From Cristatella mucedo (taxonomy: Eukaryota; Bryozoa; Phylactolaemata; Cristatellidae): a DNA stretch of 60,000 nucleotides. Below, piece by piece: positions 23,751-35,110 of this stretch. The position numbers and the translations under genes are program-made. A model generated the notes under the pieces. It did no database searches, was not told the origin of the DNA, and saw only the letters and a program-made list of their open reading frames with translations. The stretch covers positions 2,413,001 through 2,473,000 of the forward strand of contig WPIO01000030.1 in the NCBI GenBank assembly GCA_009760855.2. Reading direction: 5' to 3'. How positions within the stretch are numbered: the stretch's first letter is position 1; each line of letters begins with the position of its first letter.

Positions 23751-23903
23751 ACGTCATTCCAATTGAGCTGCATGCCTGCTCGTCTTTTTTATAGGTACAG
23801 TCGTTTCGGTTATCACACACTCGATATTGGCTTATGCAGGTGTTGCTCCACGAACACCAGAATTGGCCTTGACTTTGGCACTGCCAAGCAGGTGAGTTCA
23901 TGA
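23751..23903 (-). CDS. LDL-receptor class A domain exon
   Basis: An exon of 153 bp with acceptor tctgtttacag above 23903 and donor gtaagtatta below 23751, phase 1 in and out. The 50 whole codons hold the six-cysteine LDLa pattern: C-x7-C (F-W-C), T-C-I, V-C-D-N-R-N-D-C, then K-K-D-E-Q-A-C. The calcium-binding carboxylates of C-D, N-D-C and D-E are present, but the usual first Asp of D-G-S-D-E is Tyr, so calcium binding may be weak. LDLa modules are extracellular ligand-binding units. Phase 1-1 matches the transmembrane exon at 5257-5403 on the same strand, so I infer it is an ectodomain exon of the left receptor gene across a LINE-rich intron of about 18 kb. It could instead belong to a separate gene. 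Confidence 0.8.
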
Positions 23904-24997
23904 CTGTAAACAGAAAAAACTGCCCTAAATGTGTTCCGGTATCGATATAAACGATTTTAAAATATTGGAATTTGTGGGTATTTTCCCTATGGATAATTTG
24001 AAAGAATGAAACGCAATTTTAGTTAATTTTATTCAATAATCTAAATTAATTTGCGAGAAAGATTTGATTTTTAACTAAAACAAAATTTAGTTTCCAAACA
24101 AGAAGGCAAAGGTTCAAGAGACAATATTATGGAGCTGAAGTTTATTATTCTCCCAATGTCATTGTATCACCTCTAACCATATTACGGTTGTTGCATTTAT
24201 CAAGCTACCACTACTTATTTGACAATGATATCTTTACAGTAGATGTCAAGTACCGAGAGAGAGATGAGTTCCTAAAGGAGCAACACAAATCTATGATTAG
24301 TAACTCAGTCGGCCTTTCCTACAATCATATTCCATACCCATCAAATACCTTCAGTTTAGTTAATATATTGATGAACATTGAGATCAATTTTATAGTAAGA
24401 TGGCCTTAGATAAAAAATACTACTTTAAATTGAAAATCACGAAATATGCTCCATTCAAATTCATCGTTAGGAAACAAGACAGGCAAAGCTCCTGCTGTTT
24501 CTTATAGATGAGTTATTGTACCATTTGATTCGAAATAAATATTACACCCCTTATTTTGAATCTTAAAACACCACTTAACTGTTAAATAAGCAAACTCGAG
24601 AATGATTTTTGAGGAAGCTAATAATACTAATATGACAATAGCTGTTATAATGTGCTCAGTTGTGAAATACTTGACTGTAGTCAAACTCTTCACGAGATAA
24701 TCTGGTAACAACGATGTGACAAGATGTATTGTTTTATCAATGCTTAAATCTGAGCTTCTAGGAACAGCTTATTACGACTGATCTTTAATTCATAGAGCAA
24801 GAATTGGGCATCTTTAAGAACTTGGAATGTGTTTGTATTGGATTATCTAAAGCTATAAATTCCACATGGAATTGTTGCTAATTTGCTAAAAACGAAAATC
24901 AGTAAGGCCAAAAAGCCGATTTTTATAAAAAGCACTTACGAGCATTATGGAGTAGCCTCAGGGGTAAGGTTTGCTAATCATTTCAGTTCTTTGCATC
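23904..24997. other. AT-rich DNA, no gene recognised
   Basis: A minus frame at 24502-24711 contains a hydrophobic run (I-I-T-A-I-V-I-L-V-L-L), but it has no splice support and no relative in the window. Confidence 0.4.
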
Positions 24998-25150
<153 letters not shown>

Positions 25151-25553
25151 TGTTACGTTCCGTGGAACATGCAGGGTGAAGTTGAGTTTTTCTATCGACT
25201 CAACTTGAAAAGAATTGACCAGGAGATTATTTCGAATTCTTGTCTAACCTTAAGGTCGTTTTGATCTGCACCCAAACTCAATCAACAGACTTAATACCCT
25301 CACAGATGTAAGTACCATAAACAATGGAAGTGCACTTGAAGTACATGCTTATTTACAGTTTGGCCATGTACAGACACTCACATAGTCTTCTCAATTTCAT
25401 TAAAAAAAGTCCCAAGCATTGAAGCTCAGGATTGAGCGACACTCAGAGAATTCTGGATCTAATGGCCATTTAGCTAATTTTAAATACTTCATCCTAGACT
25501 CCAATCGGAAGCTTAGATAACTTAGAGTTTTGTTCACTCGTCAACTGTTAGGA

Positions 25554-25885
25554 TGCTAGTATGTATCGAAAATATTTACGAGAATATAAATAATTTGCTT
25601 GTCGATCTGAGAGGTTTCTCCCCAGACATATTAACTGTATAACGGATACTATCTGGCCTACTTTACGAAGACAGTACATTGCATTTTTGTATCTTTGTAA
25701 AGCATCTTCACTGAACTCATTTAACTTGCTTTTAAATTCTTCGTGTAGCTCATATTTGAAATGTCGATCGATTCAGCAAGAATGGTTTTACGGTCTACAA
25801 GATTGTGGTATTTCTCCAGGTGTTCTTGTTTAAGCCTCGAAGAGAGCCACTCGGTCGTTGTCTCTTGCTGTCGTGAATCTTAAAT
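25554..25885 (-). pseudogene. Unassigned coding-like segment with one frameshift
   Basis: On the minus strand, about 40 codons from near 25885 are open and charged (E-W-L-S-S-R-L-K-Q-E-H-L-E-K-Y). A one-base shift then leads into a second open run ending at a stop near 25554, with F-K-Y-E-L-H-E-E-F-K-S-K-L-N-E-F. The composition looks like a helical protein, and codon use is unlike random AT-rich frames. I do not recognise the family. It could be a broken host gene, a transposon ORF or an exon whose borders I misjudge. Confidence 0.35.
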
Positions 25886-25899
25886 CGAATAATTAATGA

Positions 25900-26088
25900 T
25901 AAAAAATATTATTAACACAGTTTATAAAGTTTCCTCAGATAAATCAATCTCTTTCTAGGCGCTTTGCATTTTCTTCAAAGAAAACACGATCTATTAGTTT
26001 GAGTCAGCATGCTCGATAACCAACAGGAATAGCATAGTTATGAGTAGCCTGCACAATTTCAGCAATCTGTCTGCCCAAGGGATAACAC
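25900..26088 (-). mobile_element. LINE A 3' stub
   Basis: Reverse family A end: ATT-type repeat, the aatctctttctaggcgctttgc signature, then agcatgctcgataac and tgcacaatttcagc as in other copies. Confidence 0.8.
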
Positions 26089-26337
26089 AATATTGATCTT
26101 GAGATGCAAGGCAGTGGCATCGATCCAAGGATACTCCACACTAGCAATATTCGTGGATGAGGTGCTTTGCCAGTTGTTGCCTCATCAATAGAGTATAGTG
26201 CTCAGCACTGCTCTCAGCTGGTTAGCCTGTGATCAATCGGTCTGGGATGCCATTGCTGCAACACGAGTAAACTGTGGAAGTAAATATACTGACTGACATT
26301 GCAGCAGGTACCACACCCGTTGTTTTGCTATTTTTAA

Positions 26338-26705
26338 TTGGTAGAGCTGAGTTCCTTAAAGGCTAATTTGGCCGTAATGATTGATCGAGCACCAATGAAT
26401 CATTTGCTATTCAAAGATAAAGTCAACCGTAAGGTGTCGATTTGGTCAGTGGAGAATGTGCCAGATATGTCAGAAAGCGAGTTCAATTTTCTCAGTGGCA
26501 GTATAACCTTACCACATGTGCCTGCAGTCGCAGTTGCTCCTGAAAGATACGAAAGGCACATCTTGATATTAGTACGGGTATACCTCACGAACTGCAATGT
26601 CTTCAAGCCGTCACGGTATCTTGCCCAACAAATAAGTACATCGAAGCCATCCGTTGTCTGACTTGTCCTTGACCATGATCGTACGAGTCCCTCGTGCCGC
26701 GGCAC
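26338..26705. other. Segment open on both strands, unassigned
   Basis: Plus 26338-26661 (107 codons) and minus 26400-26705 (101 codons) overlap. Neither contains a motif I recognise. The region is less AT-rich than its flanks, so it is likely part of an unidentified retroelement. Confidence 0.3.
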
Positions 26706-26974
26706 TGGTATTCCCTTGGTTAGGCCTAACCATATCGAGAGAAGAATTGTATGCGTTTGGAACGAGTGGTCATATAGAAAGGTCTGTGCTTTAGCTGGCT
26801 CATAGAGATCAGATATGATTCAAGCCATCCAATAGTTGTATGTGAGAAAAAAGTGAATGATAACCTCAGATTGACTAATTGCGTACATTCATAAGGTATA
26901 TATATTTTTTGCGCTTTAAAAGGTTTTCAGGTTTTTACTGAAAGGTTTTTACTGAAAAAAAAACAGATTATTAT

Positions 26975-28450
26975 CAAGTCTAACATCACCATTCATCGAT
27001 ACCTACCAGTGAGCCTTCTTCGGTTGGTCAGAAAGAGTCTACAATTATCTTGGGTTAGCACAATGTGTTACTCAGCTATACATATAGGAACCGTGAGTCA
27101 AAGTGTTGTTAAGCTTTGACTGAGCTAATAGCTCACTCTTTATTTTTGTTAAAATGTTGACCTTTGGTTAGTACTAAGGTTTAACAGAATCCACTGACAA
27201 TAGAACTCCCTCCTATGATGCATTCTTCCCAGTATGCATGCCACTTAACCACCACCATGCTGCTAATACTTCTTTTAAGAGAATGAACCTCTGATTAAAT
27301 GCTCACCCATTTGGTCCTAGAGTAGCAATAAAGTCTAGTAATAAAAAGCTCATGGCTTAAAGACCCTAAGTTATTCCATCGGCGGCTTTCAATGACATGC
27401 AAAATTCGTCCGAACATCGCTTACATTATAACGCATCACTAGTTTACTGGATCGCTCACTATTCATTTAAGCATGCAGTCGTGCGATACATACTTTAAAA
27501 CCTAGGGATTCAGAAATTCCACCAGACTGTCGACCGTGTTTAAATTCTCCCTTGTTCAAATATTCCTAGAGATAATTGCAATGAGCACCTAGTACCAAAC
27601 ATTAGAAAAACCAATTTTCAGAAAAACTACATGGTATTACAATCGATAATACTTTACTTTATCGCTCCTCTCCATACAAAGAACAGTCTATGCTGAAACG
27701 AGATCTTAATTGTCACGGTTATTTCCCAGCTGAATCCATCAGCTGTTTTTCGTACTCATCACTCTGATATTCTTCTAGGACGATTCAGAACAAAAATAGG
27801 TCTGGCAGATGAGGCAACAGTGCCATGGTATTTTTTATTTTGTATTTCACATGGTATTTTTTTCGATCCTGCTAAATCAGGGTTGTAGAGTAGATATTAA
27901 TGGACCCAGACAAGTCACCTGCGAAGTCTCACAAGGGTCAATTTTCCGTAATGTATTGTCCACAATTTACGCTGGCCTTCTAGAAAACATGATTCGGGCT
28001 TTCCGATCGTCAATTAATTCTATGCTAACGAAACTTAGCTTTGTGCATCGTACAAGCAATCAGAACTTGCCAGAGACTTCTAATGTAAATGCTTATATTG
28101 CTGAAAATCAATCCAAGATTTTTGCTACCTTCCTTACATTAAACGGTTTTAAGAGAACTGCTATGCATAGGAAACCCCAAGCGTACTGTTGGATTAAGAT
28201 ACTTTGCTCAGGTAGTAAGTAGGTAAGAGGCCCCAGAACGTCAGCAAGAACGTTACTAAGAATGCGGGAAAGTTACAGTCCAAGGTTGAAGTTGCAATTA
28301 CTCCATAATGTAAAAGCGATTCGGTGCTCCAATTTCTCCTTTAATATCATAGAGATATCGCTGGTCTGATACCGAGGGTAAGCACATACATTTAGCAGCA
28401 GTCTTACCGTCTGCAAACCCGAAAATACTCCCTAGGAAAGAAATGTGAGA
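26975..28450 (+). mobile_element. LINE B, decayed copy
   Basis: 26975-27065 matches the family B 5' region at about 38480 (atcgatacctaccRg, then cttctYcggYtggtcag). RT pieces follow from about 27680: L-L-G-R-F-R-T-K-I-G-L-A-D-E in the frame used by other copies, then Q-V-T-C-E-V-S-Q-G-S-I-F in the 27809-28222 frame, which corresponds to [11 protein letters not shown] of 40354-41373. The 137-residue frame is therefore a remnant, not a host gene. Confidence 0.7.
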
Positions 28451-28779
28451 GAAGTATCGGCAAAGGGCTTTTTTTTATTTTCACCACTGCAATATGTTTC
28501 CAGCTATCTGAGGTACTTACCTAGCATTACTAAAGTATGATAATGTGGTTCAATCTCAAGCTTGCATACGTTAATTCAACAGGCTTTTGCAACTTGGAGG
28601 ACTGATTAATACGAGGAAAAGTCTTGAACTGATACTTTGATCTTGTACATATGCATTACTATTACTCCTGAGATATAATTAATATTTATATCAATATTAT
28701 TACTAGACAAGAATTATGTAATTATCTTACCACAAGGGTAATTTGTAGTGCCAGAATTAATATACACATTCAGGCTTGC

Positions 28780-29020
28780 CGAATATTTGGTGCAGGCGAT
28801 ATAAAGGCCGAATGACTGTTGCCGACTTTAAAAATAAAATACTAGCTGATTTAACAGCCTCTGACTGTATAGCGACAGAAGTGCCTTTACGGCTGTCACC
28901 ACCGCTTGCAGTGGCGATAAAGGATCGCCCACCACAGGATTCGAACCCACGACCTCGGGGACAAGGTCGAAAAAAACAACCCCCATACCTAGTGATCTAT
29001 TACGACTTTGTGAGTTGACG
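28780..29020 (-). mobile_element. tRNA-derived SINE
   Basis: In reverse it has a perfect box B, ggttcgaatcc (28938-28948). An anticodon-arm-like stem precedes it (gacct, loop, aggtc), and the body ggtgggcgatcctttatcgcc and tail tgttaaatcagctagt follow. This is the best-preserved member. SINEs of this type are transcribed by RNA polymerase III and moved by a partner LINE; the partner is not evident from the tail. Confidence 0.85.
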
Positions 29021-29089
29021 GGTCTTATTTGGGAGATCGCTCATGCGAATCCCTCAATTTAGATTGGTATATTTACGTGCTTTCATAAT

Positions 29090-31140
29090 ATTTATAATAA
29101 TAATACATTCGATAAAGCACTTCAGAGAACACAATCTTTTTCGAGTTGCTTTATGTTTGCTGCAAAGGAAGCACTATTGAATAGATATTAGCAGTTCGCT
29201 CAATAAGCAACAAGAATATAATGATAAGGGGTGATATGCACAGTGTCAGTATGCCTAATTACATTAAGAAAGACTCAGAGGGACCCACCAAATACTGTGA
29301 TTAATGTGTGAGTTTCTTTTTAAACGTGTTTAAGTCAGGAGATGGCGCGATGCAAGCCGGGAGTGAATTCCGGGCTTTAGGTGAATACTACCCATAGTCA
29401 TGGTCTCTAACTGATTTAGGGTTTGCACGAAGTATAAGTAAACAGTACGATTCCGAAAAGTGCCTGTAATGATGCTTAGCCTTGTGGGGAAGAAGATCCT
29501 ATAGGTAGGCTGGAGCGAAAGAATAAAGGGACCTAAAAATAAGTGATCAGACTTTGCAGTCAATGCCTTGCTTGAATGGGAGCCAGTATATTTCGGCGAG
29601 AAGTGTTGTGATGTGGCAACGGCCACGCTCACGACAGACAAGCATAACCGAAGAGATGTGCACTAGCTGCGTGCGCCTGAGTGGGAAGGCCAGTAGACCA
29701 GCAGCAGTGAGTTACGCAAGTCAAGAAGGAATGTCACGAACGCATGGACCAAATTTAGATTTGGTATCATTGTCTAAACAAGCCGAATTTCAGCTATACT
29801 AAATAGCAGTACGTAGGCTGACTAGAAGCTGTACCTGATGTGGTCGTCTAATGAAAGGTTACTTTTTATTGTTACACTGCGAATTCGTGACGATTCAACA
29901 ATACCTATTGGACAGAGCCAATTTTGAGCTACAGCATTTCCGATTTCCGAATCTCACTTGGTTTAACTATACCAGGTATGTTGGTTTCAGCATCATTCAA
30001 TTTATGAAAACTTGTTTCCGTCCATGTGCGGATAATATTAATTCACTCAGAAAGGGAGTTGAGAGAATTCGAGGTGCTCAAATGCTGTGAGGGATCAAAG
30101 CAAAGGTACAACTGCGTGTCATCGGCATAGAAGTGAATGTCTAGATTGTGCTTGGCAATCACATCAGCTAGAGGGCGAGTACAAACAGTGAATAGAATGG
30201 GACCTAGCACGTGACCCAGAGGTACCCAATATTTCAGACGTTTCTCAGATGATCTTCGTTCGTTTGCACCAAAGCTCTAGAGTCTCAGTCTGAGACAGGA
30301 TCTGAACCGTTGCAATGCAGTTCCAATAATACCCAGACGAGATAAAAGGTTCTCAAGAAGGAATTGGTGATCAATCATATTAAAAGCCAACGAAAGATAG
30401 AGCTAAACAAACAGAGAATATCTACCTAACTCTGAATTCCTAAGTAGGTCGTTGTACACCTGAAGCAAATGCAGACACTGTGGAGTATGCTGACACTGAT
30501 GGACACTGCTGGACAATGCTGACACTGTGGAGTAATTAGGTCTAAAACCAGACTGGAACTTACTAGCAAGGTTAGAAGTTTCAACGTATGAGCCACGAAT
30601 CATTCAAGCGTCTTCGAAAGGAACTGTAGAAGTGAGATTGGGCGGAAGTTGCTCAAGTTTTTTTGGCCTAGCACTGCTTTCCTGAGTAGTGGCCGTGCTA
30701 CAGTTTTTGAAAGAAACACAACCTTAGGCTAATGACATAAATGTGGTGTTAGTGATGCGTGACAGCAGCACATAAATGACTGGTAGAAGCAGGCCAGTGA
30801 CAATAGGGTCCAAAGGACTACTTATCTTTTTTGATTGGGATATGAACTTAAGAACGACGTCACGAGTAACCTAATTGAATGTAAACATTAAGGGGATGCA
30901 TGGTATTGACTGACCACATTCGAGGGGATGCTGCTATATTTGGGATGGACTCCACGATCTTTTCTATCTTGCTGACAAAGAAGCGAGAGAAGCGATCGGC
31001 TAGATCATAGCATGGATCATTAGGCAAGCAGCTAACCTGGGAGTGGTTGTGGTGATGGTTGATCGACGTATTGGTTCTGTGCTTACTACTGACTCAAAGC
31101 TATACAGTGCTAGCGTCTTGCTAGTATTTTCTAGCGATGG
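29090..31140 (-). mobile_element. LINE A, decayed copy without endonuclease
   Basis: The 3' hairpin lies near 29110. RT C-terminal remnants occupy 29330-29800, and RT pieces with tgacatgggacctagcac-like sequence lie near 30190-30210. The linker region with gttgatcgacgtattggt is near 31060 and matches 33395-33415 in reverse. Frequent stops. Confidence 0.8.
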
Positions 31141-31597
31141 CTAGGCGGAGATAACCTTTTCCGCGTGGGCTGGTTGATGGAAGTAGTTCTAACTTGACTA
31201 TGCAGACTGTATAGAATTTACAATAAGTAGAGAGCAGAACTCGTTGAGAATGCTGACGAGCCGTTTAGGTATGGGCTTCGTTTCTCATGAAAATGCTAGT
31301 GAATGTTGCATTCGAGGATGTTATTCCACATTTGAATACCGAGATCGGGAACTTGATCACTGCAGCTTATGAAGCACCTGGATGTAGATTAAACTCTTTT
31401 ATAGCACTGTGCAGATAAAGTTTCTTTGCACAGGGCTGATAAATTAGGCGATACAATGCCGCAAAGATTCAGTGCATGAAATCCCATGGAACACTTGCCT
31501 ATACTTGTATTAAGCCACCACAAGAATTAGAAGCTGAAAAAGTTATACAAAAATGTAGTCCTGAGTAGAACCACCACTCCACAATTTGGGGAAAGGG
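31141..31597. other. DNA between LINE A and the palindrome, no gene recognised
   Basis: Nothing supportable seen. Confidence 0.4.
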
Positions 31598-31628
31598 TAC
31601 TGTAGCTATCGCTAACTCAAAACTAAAG

Positions 31629-31665
<37 letters not shown>

Positions 31666-31695
31666 TTTAGTTTTGAGTTAGCGATAGTTACAGTA
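31598..31695. mobile_element. 98-bp near-perfect palindrome, MITE-like
   Basis: The arms, reading tactgtagctatcgctaac inward on each side, match with only two mismatches over about 41 bp each and meet in a TA repeat (31631-31661). TA dinucleotides sit at both outer ends, as expected for a Tc1/mariner-type target site. No coding capacity. It can form a cruciform or hairpin. Confidence 0.75.
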
Positions 31696-31852
31696 ACGAT
31701 GCAATTTTGCTCAATTTTGAGGGTTTTACTTTTCTATTTTTGAGTTATACTTCGTCTATCAATGAGTTGCTATTCAGTTCTAAAATCGTGGTATGTGGGA
31801 AGGCTTGGGATCGTCCTCGTTTGAGCATCGACAGTACGTGGAGTTAATGATT

Positions 31853-31900
31853 CCAGCAACGGATTGACTTCAAGGTTTTGTCACTGACTTTAAAGTCCCT
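31853..31900 (+). mobile_element. Short LINE A RT fragment
   Basis: The stretch caacggattgacttcaagg and its flanks match 34870-34905. An isolated scrap just upstream of the long LINE A copy. Confidence 0.6.
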
Positions 31901-32304
31901 ATTTACTAAAAAGAATTGCACTCATTGCTGTCTTCATAAAGACCTCTCTGATTCTGGTTGTAGCAAGAAATTACGTGCCTATGGACATCTAAACGCTTAT
32001 AGCTTCGGGCTGCTGGGTCTCCCACGCCGGCGGCTGCCTTAGCTACGCCGGCTGCTAGTAACCTACTTGTTAGTTATGGTCGTCAGCAGCTGCTTTCGCT
32101 TCGTCATCGTATATCAAATGCATTCCTAGATATTAATGTTGTTGCTAAGATTCATGAACTATGCATTAACAAAAGGAAAGAACCCGTAGCCGCCGCGGTG
32201 ACCGGAACCGCCAGCTCAGATGCCGCTCGTTTGGTATTCCTAGCATTGTCTCGAACCGCTCAGCACGCTCCCCCGCATGCATCACTGTTAATCTCTCTAA
32301 CTTA

Positions 32305-33285
32305 GTGGTCATTAGGCCTGTTGTAACCCAATCGGCCAGACTTAACGCTTGCCTTTGGAATCCTCGCTCAATGTGCAATAAACCTCTAGTAATAAACGAC
32401 TTTATTTCTGAAAATGGTATCGACCTGCTCGCCCTTACTGAAACTTGGCTGAAATCGATAAACTGCCCGACAATTAAAGACGCTACTCCATCTGGTTTCT
32501 CGTTCTTTTACACCCCTAGATCAATCAAAACTGGAGGTGGAGTTGCTATTATCGTGCGCTCTAAGTTCAACTTCAAGCCATTTGCAGTACCCTTGAAGCA
32601 GTCTTTTGAATCAATTGTCCTGGTCTCACCCGAAAACAAGCTACCGATAGTGGCAGTAGTCTATCGCCCACCAGGTACCAAATCCTCCTTTATCTCAGAT
32701 TTCTCCGATCTCATTTCGATTCTGTGTGCAATAAATCGATCCTTCCTCGTTATGGGTGATTTCAACGTTCACTTTGATAACTTATCTGACGCTCTCAGCA
32801 CCGAATTTCGTGCATTGACAGACTCATTATCTCTTGTGGCTCATGTGCATGGCCCTACCCACATCAAGGGTCACACACTCGACCAAATTTTCTCATATAA
32901 CTGCACTTTATCATCACCAATTATCACCAAATCCTGCTTATCTGACCACATGCAGATCTCATTCAATTTACAGTTTGTGCCCACATTCTCCTCTAAAATA
33001 ACCTGTGAATCGCGAAACCTCAAGACCCTTGACATCGATGCTGTCCGTGCGAGAATATCTGCTTCATCTTTGCTGCTCAGTCCTCCCTCCGATCTGTCAT
33101 CACTGGTAGATTGCTACAACACGACACTAGCTGACACGCTCGACGAGTTTGCACCTCTGACAAAGCTCACGGTGCGCCCCCGCCCAGACGGCCTATGGTT
33201 TACCACAGACATTAAACTAGCCAAGTCTACTAAACGAAAGCTTGAAAAGGCATACAAAAGATCCGGACTGACTGTCCATCGATAG
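32305..33285 (+). pseudogene. LINE A endonuclease domain
   Basis: A frame of 326 residues with exonuclease-endonuclease-phosphatase fold motifs: N-A-C-L-W-N-P-R-S-M near the start, L-T-E-T-W-L, G-G-G-V-A-I-I-V-R, V-V-Y-R-P-P-G, M-G-D-F-N-V-H-F-D, and S-D-H-M-Q-I-S near the end. These carry the catalytic Glu, Asp-Asn and Asp-His pairs of apurinic-type LINE endonucleases. It ends at TAG (33283-33285), after which the same protein continues in this element, so the stop is a disabling mutation. The true N-terminus lies upstream in another frame (about 32030). Confidence 0.85.
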
Positions 33286-33333
33286 GCATATGAAGACTAC
33301 TGTAGGTCGTACCAATCGATCCTAGCAAAAGCC

Positions 33334-33928
33334 ATGTCTAGCTTCTATAGAAACATTGTTGAATCACAGATGCACAATCTAAAAATGCTGATGTCGACAA
33401 TAAACCATCTCCTCAACCGTTCCCAGATTAGCTCCTTACCTGATGATCCTTGTAATGATCTAGCAGATCGCTTCTCTCGATTCTTTGTGCAGAAGATAGA
33501 CAAGATCAGGGAATCCATCCCTGCGATGACAACCTCCCCACTAGAATGCTGTTCCTCGGTTCCTGGCTGCACCTCAATGTCTGCATTTAAGCAGGTCACT
33601 AGTGATCTAGTCCGAAAGTTCGTATCTCAATCAAAGAAGACAACAAGTCCTCTGGACCCTATTCCCACTGTCCTGCTCCTACATTGGATTGATCTGCTGC
33701 TGTCATGCATAACTAACATAATTAATATGTCATTAGCCTCAGGTCATGTCCCAGCACCTTTCAAAAAAAGCTGTAGTCAAGCCACTTCTAAAAAAATCGA
33801 CACTGAACCAAGAGAACTTGAGCAACTACCGCCCAGTCTCCCTTCTACCATTCCAATCAAAGACACTGGAACGGGTCGTGGCAGACCAGCTGAACTCGTA
33901 TACCGAAACCTCACATCTTGCTAGTTAG
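33334..33928 (+). pseudogene. LINE A linker between endonuclease and RT
   Basis: The frame begun at 33334 holds the linker (R-F-S-R-F-F-V-Q-K-I-D-K-I-R) and loses register near 33745-33775. The correct frame then continues at 33746-33928 with the RT start [10 protein letters not shown] and ends at TAG 33926-33928, immediately before F-Q-S-G-F. One frameshift and one stop therefore separate the pieces. Confidence 0.8.
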
Positions 33929-33970
33929 TTCCAGTCTGGCTTTAGAGCTAATCACTCCACAGAATCAGCA

Positions 33971-35110
33971 TTGCTTCGGGAATACAACGACCTACTTAGG
34001 AATGCAGATATGGGTAGAGTATCTCTTCTTGTTTTGCTCGATCTTTCGGCAGGTTTTGATACCATCGATCACAAAGTACTTCTAGAGCGCCTCTCATCTC
34101 GCCTGGGCATCACTGGCACTGCTCTGCAGTGGTTCAGGTCCTATCTCAGTGGGAGACTCCAGAGTATTGACGTGAATGGACAAAGATTATCTAATATACC
34201 TCTAAAATATGGAGTACCTCAGGGCTCTGTGCTAGGTCCGGTCCTTTTCACCGATTATACTCTCCCTCTTGCTGATGTGATTGCCAAGCACAATCTAGGC
34301 TTTCACTTCTATGCGGATGACACTCAGTTGTACCTTTGCTTTGATCCCTCCCAGCCTTCGAGCACCTCCAATTCTCTAAACTCACTTGCTGCATGCATTG
34401 ATGACATTCGCACATGGATGACAGCAAATTTTCTAAAACTAAAAGATGATAAAAATAACTTACTAGTTATGGGCAAACCCAGTGTGATCCAGAGATTAGA
34501 AAGGCTGACTCTCAAAATTGGCTCTGCCAGCATATCTCCAGCTGAATCAGCTCGAGATCTAGGTGTCATATTCCAAAGCGACCTCTCGTTACACGACCAC
34601 ATCAGCTCCACAGTCAAATCTGCCTATTTTCAGCTTCATAACATTGCTAAAATTCGGGCTTGCTTAGATAAGGATACCACGCCCAAGTTGGTCCATGCAT
34701 TCGTAACATCCCGTCTCGACTTCTGCAACTCACTGCTTTCTGGCCTAGCAGCATGTGCGATCAGGCGATTGCAGCTGGTGCAAAACTCTGCAGCTCGGCT
34801 TGTCTGTCGTGAGCGTCGCAGTTGCCACATTACTCCACTTCTCGCCGACCTGCACGGGCTACCAGTGAGGCAACGGATTGACTTCAAGGTTTTGTCGCTC
34901 ATTTTTAGGTCTCTTCATTCTATGGCTCCAGCCTATCTTTCAGATATACTACCCCATCAGGCCAAGCATCGTACCACCCGCTTTTCGGAATCCAACAGTC
35001 TGGAAATACCTCGTACAAACCTTAAATCCTATGGAGACCGTCCATTTAGCTTGTATGCTCCAAATGCCTGGAACTCCCTCCCAACTGCGTCGGAACATCC
35101 CCTGACCTGA
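33971..35110 (+). pseudogene. LINE A reverse transcriptase
   Basis: 379 residues. RT motifs in order: L-L-D-L-S-A-G-F-D-T-I-D-H (other copies have A-A-F-D), [10 protein letters not shown], the active-site Y-A-D-D (34310-34321), and L-K-D-D-K-N. A C-terminal region with R-L-D-F-C-N-S-L-L-S-G-L and L-H-G-L-P-V-R-Q-R-I-D-F-K follows, as is typical of this LINE group. The upstream part of the RT starts at 33929 after the stop. The reading frame shifts near 35085, before the natural C-terminus. Catalytic Asp residues are intact, so decay seems moderate. Confidence 0.88.

Noticed and set aside
27809-28222. 137-codon plus frame as a host gene
   Set aside because: It contains a worn LINE B RT motif (V-T-C-E-V-S-Q-G-S-I).
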